A stretch of DNA of 64,000 nt from Pascua guehoae (taxonomy: Eukaryota > Basidiomycota > Tremellomycetes > Trichosporonales > Trichosporonaceae): contig BCJX01000001.1 in assembly GCA_001600415.1 (NCBI GenBank), positions 2,799,532 to 2,863,531 of the forward strand, in the 5' to 3' direction. The notes below the pieces were generated by a model, which ran no database searches, was not told the origin of the DNA, and worked only from the letters and a program-made list of their open reading frames with translations. How positions within the stretch are numbered: position 1 is the stretch's first letter; the number at the start of each line of letters is the position of its first letter. Below are positions 56,050 to 64,000 of this stretch, in pieces. Both the position numbers and the translations under genes were made by a program.

Positions 56050-57090
56050 ATGTCGCCTCCGCCCAACGTAAGCCAACTTTCCACTCCCCTCATGATCACG
56101 CGATCGCCCAACAGAGGCAAGGTAGTGCAAGTCATCCCTAGCGCCCTCGCTCTGCGTGGCATGGTCTAATACACGTGCGCTTACGCGACAGCCACCGCCA
56201 TCGGAGGCCCATTCCCCGAAACCCGCTCCGATTCTGCTTCCTTTGAACGACACCGAGAACAACGCCGAAGCCTCGCTCAATGATTCAACCTCGCTCAATG
56301 GGTTCTCGCCATTATCAGCCTCGTCCAGCTCAAGTGCCCCAGTCTCGTTGCTCGAGAACGCGGCGTCCGACTGCGGGACGTCGCCTCCTGACTCAACGAT
56401 CCTCAGGCGCGTCCGCTTTACTCAAGACACCAAACTAACCGACGGCACTGAAACCCCATGTACGTCCCTCTTGTAAACGGCACTATGGAACTTGCCAGCC
56501 TGACGGCAGACAACAAAGAGAACGTGGATCAGCGCTGGCGGGAAAAATACGAAGAATGGTGTGAGAAGCGTGAGGAGAATCGCTACGCCATGGCATTTGA
56601 CGAGTGGAAGAAGAAGAGACTCCTCGCAGATTACGACGAAGACGATGACAAACCACGCAACAAGGCGGACATCACCGTGTCCGGGTGGGACGTGGACCCC
56701 GACGACGGCGGGAAACCTGCTGAAGGTCATGAACACGACTTTTCGGCTTACCGAAAATGGGACGAGGACCCCCACTCTCAGCATGAAGACGACGTCTCAG
56801 TTTGGGACGAGGACCATTGCCCTCAACATGCAGACGGCAATGACGCCGGCGCCCACTCCACCAGCAATGATGCCGAACCCGATACTGATGCCTTCGACGC
56901 CCGGTGGGGTCCACACGACGAATCCGTACAGGTACCCGAATGCCCCTCACTTCTTGTCGACGTTGACTGGACGACCACTGTCGGCAACGAACAGCCTCTC
57001 TCGCGTCCAGGCACCGAGACGAAGTCACTCGTCGAGGAGAACGGCCACCCGCACATGAATGGCGACAGCATGCCACACCCACACGATTAG
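56050..57090 (+). CDS. Acidic, mostly disordered hypothetical protein
   Basis: Not recognised. The proposed ATG at 56050 (MSPPPNVSQLSTPLMITRSP) has a plausible intron (gtagtg to gcgacag, about 56123-56191). Exon 2 is Ser/Pro-rich and contains the basic LRRVRFTQDTKLTDG. A second intron (gtacgt to cggcag, 56461-56509) joins ETPYNKENVDQRWREKYEEW, then CEKREENRYAMAFDEWKKKR, a charged predicted helix or coiled coil. The remaining 150 residues are Asp/Glu/His-rich and end HMNGDSMPHPHD at 57088-57090. No signal peptide or span. The RVRF motif resembles PP1-docking sequences, which is speculation. The CT-rich leader and TATA support transcription. Confidence 0.7.
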
Positions 57091-57431
57091 CGAAACCCCG
57101 ACCCAGTGCCGAACCCCCATGGCGAGGCATGACCCGAACACACGACCAGCTTGAGCCCCCCTCAAGCATCGCTTCTTATCTCAGCAGCACCTGCCAAGGC
57201 CCCTTTCGGCTGTGGCGGCGTCGTTTGAGCGCCCCTCCAGTAGGCATCACGTCTGGTGCGGGCTTGTGTTTCCTCCTTCACATTGCCCTGCTCTTCACTG
57301 TACTCTATCACTCCTTCCACGTATCATGCCATGTCTTTGTGAACAACTAGTTGCTCGTGCTTCTGACGAAAGCCTTCATCAGAGCATCTGCTCTACCGAG
57401 AACACCAGTGCTAGACGTTCCTTTCGTGTTC
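57091..57431. other. Spacer before tRNA-Leu
   Basis: No supported gene. It is the 3' flank of the acidic protein gene. Confidence 0.5.
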
Positions 57432-57523
57432 GGCGAGATGGCCGAGCGGTCTAAGGCGCTGTGTTAAGGTTGTTTGTTCACCTCCGCAGTCTTCGGACGT
57501 GGGTTCGAATCCCACTCTCGTCA
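57432..57523 (+). tRNA. tRNA-Leu(AAG), intron-containing
   Basis: Acceptor GGCGAGA pairs with TCTCGTC (57516-57522, one G-U), discriminator A. The D arm TGGCCGAGCGGTCTAAGGC is typical of tRNA-Leu. Anticodon stem CTGTG/CGCAG; loop TTAAGG with anticodon AAG at 57466-57468. A 14-nt intron (57470-57483) ends CACCT, partly complementary to the loop. The variable arm is TCTTCGGA. T arm GTGGG-TTCGAAT-CCCAC. A TTTTT stop lies near 57553. Confidence 0.93.
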
Positions 57524-58021
57524 ACAGAGGATTCAGTTCCTCCCAAACCGAACTTTTTGGGTTGTGTGAGTGAACTAGAAGGAAGCAAGGTGTATGGATC
57601 ACTGGAAAGTAGCGGTGGGAACGAGCGCCAGGGTCAGGTAGAACCAACCAATGCGGCGTGTCTCTTTCGAACCTGCAGGCTTCATGGGATCTCTCCGCTT
57701 CTGGAGAACTAAGACCGGACCTCCGACGGAGACGCACAACTTTGCAGTTCTAGAGCAGGTGAGGGATACATTGCGAGAATGACAACAATTGATTGATAAC
57801 AAAAGAACGAGCGGCCGCACTTTGCGGTCTTTGCAGTATCCGCGTCGCAGTATCTGGGTCTCAGGATATTGTGGCCGAGCTCGCGCAGATGTGACCACTA
57901 GTGAAGCAAATGTAGAAGGGGTCAACAGGAGTGGGGAGCGCGGGTGCTAGAGAGGGAATGGTGGGGGTGAGTGGGAGACTGCCGAGGTCGACAGGCCGCA
58001 AGTGGTTGGATCCGAACGTTT
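57524..58021. other. Intergenic after tRNA-Leu
   Basis: No supported gene; it is the 3' flank of the alpha/beta hydrolase gene at 58022. Confidence 0.5.
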
Positions 58022-59071
58022 CTACTCTGTCGATCTAGTCGGCTCGGCTGACTGTTGCGCGGCTTGTCCACTCTTCAAGCCACACAACTCTGCCAGAACA
58101 CCATCGAGATGCTTGCCCATATCAAAGTGCCCCGAGTCAAACTCTTGCAGGACGGCATGGGGCATCCGCTCTGCCATCCAGCGGATCATGCGTATCGGTG
58201 CGCGTGGGTCGGTGACGCCGTGCCAGATCCGGACGGGGTCGTAGGTGACGTCGGCAAAGTCAAACCCCCAGTCGGTGGAGAGCAGGCGTGCCTCGTGAAC
58301 GGCGGCGTCTGGGCCCTGCGCAAACCCCTCAAATACCATGCGAACAAACTGGTCTCTTGGCGCGGACGACGGCGTTCCGGGCGGTTCCCATGGCGCGCTC
58401 CCGGGCCCCTGTGCGAGCAAGCCATCAATGCGGCGCGCGACGGGTCCCGTCTCCACCGCCCACCGCCCCAGCCGCACGGATCCCGCAAATGTCCCGCGCA
58501 GCACGCCCGGCCACCGATGAGCGAGGACGGCCGAGACGCGCGAAATACGCGGCATGTCGTGCAGCCCCGCCGTCCACGGCGGCGCGCCAGCGATCACGCC
58601 CACGCCCGTCAGTCGGTCCCGCGTCGGTGCACCCCTCACCGCACACGCGAGTGCGTATGGCCCACCCCCGGATCCACCGAGCACGGCCGCCTGCTCAATC
58701 CCCAATCCGTCCATGAGCGCAGCGACGTCCGCCGGCCAGTCGACGATTCGCCGCCCGCGCTGCGGTGTCGAAATGCCGAATCCGGGCCGGTCGGCGCAGA
58801 TCACCCGCAGGCCCAGGCGCCGCGCTACGTCGTTGGTGCCGTACGCCTCGAGGCGCGAGCCGGGGTAGCCGTGGAAGAAGAGCAGGGGATGGCCAGAGGG
58901 CGAGCCGTATTCGGCGTAGCCCAGCACGCGGCCGTCCGGGAGCGACAGGGATTGCGTGTCGCGAGAAGGTGGTGGGGTGGAAGGTGCTGCGCGAGTCGAG
59001 AATCGGATTATATAGGTTGCTCGTTGGTGGGCGATGCCGACGCGCGCTGCTGCACTGCGCGTGAGGGCCAT
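58022..59071 (-). CDS. Alpha/beta hydrolase, possibly mitochondrial
   Basis: Serine hydrolase of unknown substrate, single exon, 349 residues. The ATG at 59071 starts MALTRSAAARVGIAHQRATY, rich in Arg/Ala and lacking acids, with IIRFSTRAAP after it. This looks like a mitochondrial presequence with an RFS/T-type cleavage site. LPDGRVLGYAEYGSPSGHPL then LLFFHGYPGSRLEA supplies the oxyanion HGxPG motif. VICADRPGFGIST precedes the nucleophile elbow GGSGGGPYALACAV (G-x-S-x-G). The catalytic His is in QEFDSGHFDMGKHLDGVLAE. The likely acid is the Asp of IWHGVTDPRAP. Lengths and order match bacterial-type esterase or lactonase hydrolases. Extremely GC-rich, with codons ending almost always in G or C. 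Confidence 0.9.
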   Translation of the reverse strand: MALTRSAAARVGIAHQRATYIIRFSTRAAPSTPPPSRDTQSLSLPDGRVLGYAEYGSPSGHPLLFFHGYPGSRLEAYGTNDVARRLGLRVICADRPGFGISTPQRGRRIVDWPADVAALMDGLGIEQAAVLGGSGGGPYALACAVRGAPTRDRLTGVGVIAGAPPWTAGLHDMPRISRVSAVLAHRWPGVLRGTFAGSVRLGRWAVETGPVARRIDGLLAQGPGSAPWEPPGTPSSAPRDQFVRMVFEGFAQGPDAAVHEARLLSTDWGFDFADVTYDPVRIWHGVTDPRAPIRMIRWMAERMPHAVLQEFDSGHFDMGKHLDGVLAELCGLKSGQAAQQSAEPTRSTE

Positions 59072-59574
59072 GTTGGGTATGAAGTTGAGGAAGGAGGACA
59101 GCGATGATGCAGATGAACGTTAGTCCGTATGGGGTTGTATCAGATTGGCGGAGTTCGAGGGATATTCCGTTTCCAGGGTCACGTGGATTCAGGCACAATT
59201 CCAAGCGACGCGCCTGACCTTCGACGCATCCATGCAAATGTTTTCAATCGCCCCACGTCAACGCGTCAACATTGCCCGAGCCGACATAATCGCTCATTTC
59301 GCACACCATTGTCCCGCACCCCACATTCACAGATGTAATGAGCTGGCTGGCCCTGTTGAGATCAGTTGAGAGAAGAGCATCAGGCATAGACATCTGACAT
59401 CTGGCTTCTGGAGAGCATGCGCCCTGAGCTGGGGCCGAGTAATCTGGCCCCGTCCAACCAGCCCTGCGACGCTTTCTATCCATTTCCTACTTGTGAACCC
59501 AGTATCCTGCTGGACCCTATTAAACCCATGACTGCACGTCCTACACCCCGCGCACGCCGTCGCACGGTCCGTGT
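59072..59574. other. Intergenic
   Basis: Promoter of the alpha/beta hydrolase on the left, 3' flank of the VWA gene on the right. No gene seen. Confidence 0.5.
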
Positions 59575-60968
59575 CTAACGGAACCACGACTTGATGGAGC
59601 TCTTCTTCTGCACCTTGGCGGTGGCCGACTCATCCTTGGCATCGTACGAGTCGTCAATGGGGCCGAGAAGGAGCCTGTGGAGTCAGCCTTGTATAGTGGA
59701 ACCATACAGCTGTCAATCGACCTACTTGAGCAAGTACTGTTCAGGCGTCAGGTGTTGTTTGCTCGTCTTCATCATTTCAGCTTGCTCGTATTCGTAGTCC
59801 ATGGTCTGGTCAATTAGTCCACCAATGACATGGTCGTCATCGAGGTCAGAAAGGAACTTCTGTGCTGTGTTGTCAGTGATGTTGTAACACGAGGGAATCA
59901 TCAACCCCGCCCCCTGGTTAGGCGCAGCGTTGAACGTGCGCGCTACCCCTAGCGGGTCCAGTGGCCCCTCGACAGCTCTTGCCGTGACGGTGCCAGTCAC
60001 GCCGGTCTCCGAAGACAGATAAGAACTCTCCACTCACCGTCCTCGTCGTTGCCGACCTGGGCAAACTGGTAGCTGACCGCATCGGCGCCAAACTTTGTCT
60101 TCTTGAGAGCCGAGTTTGCATGCTTGATAACCTTGCGGAGCTTGCCGTCCGACTCGCCGTAGGGTGCGCCGTCCGTAATGACGACAATGAGGAGGGGCTT
60201 GCGCAAGGTACCAGCCGACGCCTTCTTGAGCATGGGCTGGAGAATCTTGTCGTCAAGCGAGGTACCCAGAGGCGTGACGCCGCGGAACTCGACCTTGCTA
60301 ATGAGCTCGGCCGCGTCGGCCTCGCCGCGGATGTTGGCCTCGACCTTGGTGTTGAGGAAGTGCACCTCGACGCCGTCCGTGTCAAACAGGCCACACGCGC
60401 TGGCAACCTTGCCGAGGATCGACTTGAGGTCTTCGATGCGCTCGCCGTCCTGGGCAAACTTCATCGACCCAGAGTCGTCGAGCAGGAGGACGACGTCGAA
60501 CAGCGCAAGCTTGGCCAGGTCAACGGCCAGCTCGATCGGCAGGCGCCACTGCTGGGCAATGCGTGGGATTGCATTCGACTTGATAATCTCCTCGACCACC
60601 GCCTGGATCTTGGTCGGCGAGTAGAATGCCTGGATACGCTGCTCGTTGACACACCCCTGCAGCACCTTGGCGAGGTGCGACGCGTCGACGGCAGGTGGAG
60701 CGGGTGCGACTGGCGCGGCAGCGGGCGCGGGCTGGTACCAGCCCTGCTGGGCTGGCTGGCCGTAGAACTGTTGCGGGTCCTGGGGTTGCGCATATTGCTG
60801 CGGCTGCCCTTGTGGCGGGTACTGCTGGGGAGCACCGGGCTGGGGAGCGCCGGGCTGAGGAGGGGCGCCACCCGCGGCGGCGTTGGCATTGGCCTGAGCT
60901 GGGCCGTTAGTGAGATTGGTGAGACAGGCAATGGTCCAGGACCCACCAAGTTTGGAAGCGAAACCCAT
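59575..60968 (-). CDS. VWA-domain protein with Pro/Gln-rich N-terminus
   Basis: Cytosolic protein of unknown role; fungal relatives are uncharacterised VWA proteins. The ATG at 60968 starts MGFASKLGGSWTIACLTNLT. A Gly2 could be N-myristoylated after Met removal (inference). Residues 30-95 form a Pro/Gln/Ala/Gly-rich disordered region with repeats of PQPGAPQ and QPQ. A helical region (LAKVLQGCVNEQRIQAFYSP) precedes the VWA fold. The MIDAS metal site is VVLLLDDSGSMKF (D-x-S-x-S) with RGVTPLGTSLDDKI and LLIVVITDGAPYGESDG. A 170-nt intron lies between QVGNDED and AQKFLSDLDDD. The last exon ends SIKSWFR at 59575-59577. Confidence 0.9.
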
Positions 60969-61353
60969 GATGAGGACGACGAGGTTGTGTATTAAGAAGA
61001 AGAGGTAGAAGCAAATGGAATGGTTGTGGCAAGAATGCTGTGCATCGCGCGGATCGCGGATCGCACACACTGACCGTGGGGTCGGAATCAAATCAGGCAC
61101 GTCATTCCACGCGCCAAGATGACGCACAGACCACCGGGGCCAGTCGTTCCTGAGAGGAGATCTGAGATACGAGACACCTCACAGTCACGTCCAATCGTCT
61201 CTCTGCTTGGAACTTTCATGGCCCTCTTGTGTCCCAGCGATCCAGACAGCAGCAAACAGGCTCCATGGTAGAGGTGCTTTGAGGGCAAAGTAACCACGTT
61301 CATATACTATTAAATGAGAAACATTGGGATGGACGACAAGCCATGAGACAAGT
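60969..61353. other. Intergenic: VWA promoter and permease 3' flank
   Basis: No supported gene. Confidence 0.5.
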
Positions 61354-63701
61354 TCACGACTTGTCTGTCTCCTCCACTACTGCTTTGCTGAACCGCCACG
61401 CAGGCGTCTTGCGACTAAACAGGACATCAAGCTCGCGAAATGTGCGCCCCTTGGACTCGGGGAACCGGAAGATGGCCCAGATAAGGGTAAGAAGGCACGA
61501 TCCAAACTGTGCTAGGTCAGTAACCGACACACACACATGAAGCAACACAAACGCGTACCCAGCGCGGCCTGCCCAGTTCCAGGCCGTCGCGTTGATCATG
61601 TATGTATTGAGTACGCCACACACGAGAGATGTTGCGTTGTATGCCATTCGTGCCAGGCCAACCGACTTTGCGCGTAACCGAGTGGACGAAACCTCGCCGA
61701 CGATGGCGTACGCAGTAACCTTGAGCGTCAGTGGGCTGGGCTGATGTATGTCAATTGATGCAGATTGCACTCACCGTGACGGAAGAGTCCCACACAAACA
61801 CCCAAACCATACACAGGGCTGACTCTCCCCAGCGGGGGCCAACGTGCGCATTGCCAGGGAACGATAGGATCGCAATCAGCAGCAGGCTGGTGGTGATACT
61901 CGTCAGCGCCAGGCCATTTCATACCGACCAGCTTACCAAATGGCATTGACGCTCAGGCCAAAGATAAACATTGGGCGGCGGCCCAGGAACTGCGTGTTGT
62001 CTCAGCAAGTGACATACTTACAACTCACGGTCATCGTAATCCAGGAGAGGAGCGTGCCCACAAACGCGAGACCGCGCATGCCTAGGTTCATCTGGAACGA
62101 CGCCTGGGTCGAAAGCCCGGCTGGTGGCGTTAGCTCTTGTGTAGAGACGTTCAGATTGGGACATTAAATAGGCTCACTCACCTTGCTGGAAAAAGTATGT
62201 GGGGTGATTTGCAAAAGCCGAGCCTGCAAGCACGGTCGCAGCCCAAGCCACGCAAGCAATCTCCGTGCGACGACGGTTGGGACCTCGCAGGCATTCCTGC
62301 TGTTAGTGTCCGTTACAATACCACGCTGCCTCACCCAATAACTCGTGTCTTCGTGCTTTTCCTTTTCAATGGCGTTGGTTCGCATCTAAGACACAGAATT
62401 GAGCGAGCCGACACTGCAAACCATCACAGTTTGGACCTTACCATCATTGCAACGGTGTCTGCGGCCGAAAGATACTCGGTGGGGCACGCCAAGCGGGTAA
62501 CAGAGGCCTCTGCCTCCTCGATCCGCCCTTTCCTTACCAGGTACCATGGACTCTCTGGTGCCAACTGGACAAGGATGAACAATGGGATGGGCCAGACCCA
62601 CTGAATCGCAAACGGCAACTGGAGTTGTCAGACTAGTCTCACACAAAAGCGGCCCACAAACCCGATAAGCCCAAGAGTCAGTCCGCTTCTGGGTGGCCAC
62701 CACGATTCCAGAGGCGATCAACTGGCCCATGATCCAGCAGAGGTTTACGTAGCTGAGGGTGGTCAGGGGTGGTTCCTTCATTAAAGCTCACGTCATAAGG
62801 TAGCCTCGCAGGGCGACGGGGGTGACTTCACTGGCGTACGCTACAGCAGACAGTTTGTGTTAGAGGTGAGACTAATCCACGCGTTTCTGCTGCTCAACGC
62901 ACAGAACTGAACGCTCCCCACGGCAGGCCTGAGAGGAACTGTCCCATTGATCAGCGCGAGCTTTTGGCCACTAGGAGGGATCCTACCTCTCCGACAAAGA
63001 GGACCTCGACGCTTGGCGCAAAGGTCACTACCCCGATGAACCCAGATATGAGAACGAGACATGCTTGGATCGTGCGGCGATAACCAAAGCGGTCCTGGCA
63101 CCACGACGCAATAAAGATACCGCTGGGGGCGTGAGCAGGACTATTCTGTCACCATGGGGGTTGATCTCAGCCCTTTCACTCACATGATACTGCCAAAGGA
63201 CCCGCCGAGGCCAAGGACCGTCTGCCACGCGGCCGTGAGTTGGTAGCCCTTCTTCTCGCCTGCGTAGAAACCAAACTTCTTGCGGAACTGGGGGAGGCCC
63301 ATGGCGTTCGACAACACTGGTACAGTTAGTGCACGGTGTGGGTTGCAACTTACGCGACGTGTCGTAGCCTGTCATCGGTATCAGTCAGTATGTGACGAAC
63401 GTTTTGGTGCAGCCACAGCGCCCCACTCGACCAACCTTCCATGATCAACGTGAGCGAGACCGCAAGCGACCATCCAACCGCACGGCGATACATCTTGAGG
63501 CCTTCCCAGAGGGACATTTCCTTCTCGACGCGTTCGGCGTGCATGGCCGTCTCGACGAGGTTACCCCATTGGGCCTTGTCTGTGACGCCACTCGCATCCT
63601 CGATGCCACCAGACCATCAGCCGAGCTCATCCATCAACTGTCGTACCTGCGTCTTTGACCTCGGCGTGGGTCTCTGTGTTGTCCTTGCCGTCGTCCAGCA
63701 T
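61354..63701 (-). CDS. MFS alpha-glucoside (maltose) permease-like transporter, intron-rich
   Basis: Second carrier of the fungal maltose permease branch. The ATG at 63701 opens MLDDGKDNTETHAEVKDAG. After an intron come HAERVEKEMSLWEGLKMYRR and AVGWSLAVSLTLIMEG|YDTS, the family's first span. GLGGSFGSIM, SWCQDRFGYRRTIQACLVLI and TLSYVNLCWIMGQLIASG follow. QWVWPIPLFILVQLAPESPW ends in the PESPW motif, with YLVRKGRIEEAEASV after it. The second half has IACVAWAATVLAGSAFANHP, VGEVSSTRLRAKSVGLAR and PESKGRTFRELDVLF. More than ten small introns, against four in its paralogue at 52331. The stop is at 61354-61356. A few splice joins in the 61900-63000 part are hard to settle by eye, so the exon map is approximate. 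Confidence 0.88.
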
Positions 63702-64000
63702 GGTGAGTGCATGGACAGTGAGAGTGGGGTGCGGGTCACCAGTCTTGTTCCATACTATGTATGTCTACGGGCAACCCAGCAGGCCAGCCCCGTTCCAGTC
63801 AGACAGACTATGACGCTGGTATGGTTTCTCGGCACGCTATATTTAGGTCTCGCTAACTGTCGATCTGCGCGTTACGAGAGTCTTGTTTAACTCTGGCCTC
63901 GGCCGCTGCTCTGGCAGTTTGCGGCTCTCTGTGCGGGTCAAGCAAGACTCGGCGAGTGGCGCTCGGCTGGTGCCTTTATGCTTTGCAAACACGTTCAAGG
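63702..64000. other. Upstream region of the permease
   Basis: No gene. It contains the TATA-like element listed separately; the promoter runs on past the window edge. Confidence 0.5.
63837..63844 (-). promoter_or_regulatory. TATA-like element of the right-hand permease
   Basis: AAATATAG on the minus strand, about 136 nt upstream of the ATG at 63701. Confidence 0.45.

Noticed and set aside
1..64000. CRISPR arrays, bacterial operons or phage genes
   Set aside because: The window is eukaryotic, with spliceosomal introns and intron-bearing tRNAs, and no regularly spaced repeat array was seen.
1..64000. Retrotransposon or DNA transposon proteins
   Set aside because: I saw no reverse transcriptase, integrase or transposase motifs in any frame; only short non-coding repeats.

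Overview
This window reads as nuclear DNA of a basidiomycete yeast or yeast-like fungus. The genes carry many short GT-AG introns of about 40 to 170 nt, the four tRNA genes have introns after position 37, coding regions are GC-rich at third positions (which leaves long open antisense frames), and promoters show TATA boxes followed by CT-rich stretches. The protein families fit a Tremellomycete, perhaps Trichosporonales, but that placement is inference.

Layout. 1-9.1 kb (all minus): a PDR-type ABC exporter cut by the left edge, a Zn2Cys6 transcription factor (TF1), and a secreted heme-thiolate peroxygenase. 11.5-17.6 kb: a second Zn2Cys6 factor (TF2) sharing TF1's intron positions, a ribokinase, and a sugar porter divergent from the ribokinase. 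This looks like a small sugar-utilisation cluster. 18-20.4 kb: a doubtful small gene, then a decayed alpha/beta-hydrolase pseudogene with a compact two-exon gene with its own TATA box on the opposite strand inside it. 21.3-28.4 kb: a GH28 pectinase, a divergent pair of medium-chain oxidoreductase and tartrate/D-malate-type dehydrogenase, and an epoxide hydrolase/haloacetate dehalogenase-like enzyme. 29.1-38.8 kb: a conserved-looking unknown protein, a serine beta-lactamase-family hydrolase, and a full-size ABCB (MDR) transporter.

38.8-42.6 kb is gene-poor with a foldback element. 42.6-49.4 kb: a sugar porter and a monocarboxylate-type MFS transporter. 49.9-57.5 kb: four intron-containing tRNA genes (Pro-AGG, Ser-AGA, Trp-CCA, Leu-AAG), a tRNA-like relic with hairpins, an alpha-glucoside-permease-like transporter and an acidic orphan protein. 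58.0-63.7 kb: an alpha/beta hydrolase with a possible mitochondrial presequence, a VWA-domain protein, and a second alpha-glucoside-permease-like transporter.

Overall the window is rich in catabolic and transport functions: five MFS carriers, two ABC exporters, a pectinase, a peroxygenase, hydrolases and two regulators. Gene ends were set by reading splice sites by eye. No search or transcript data were available.
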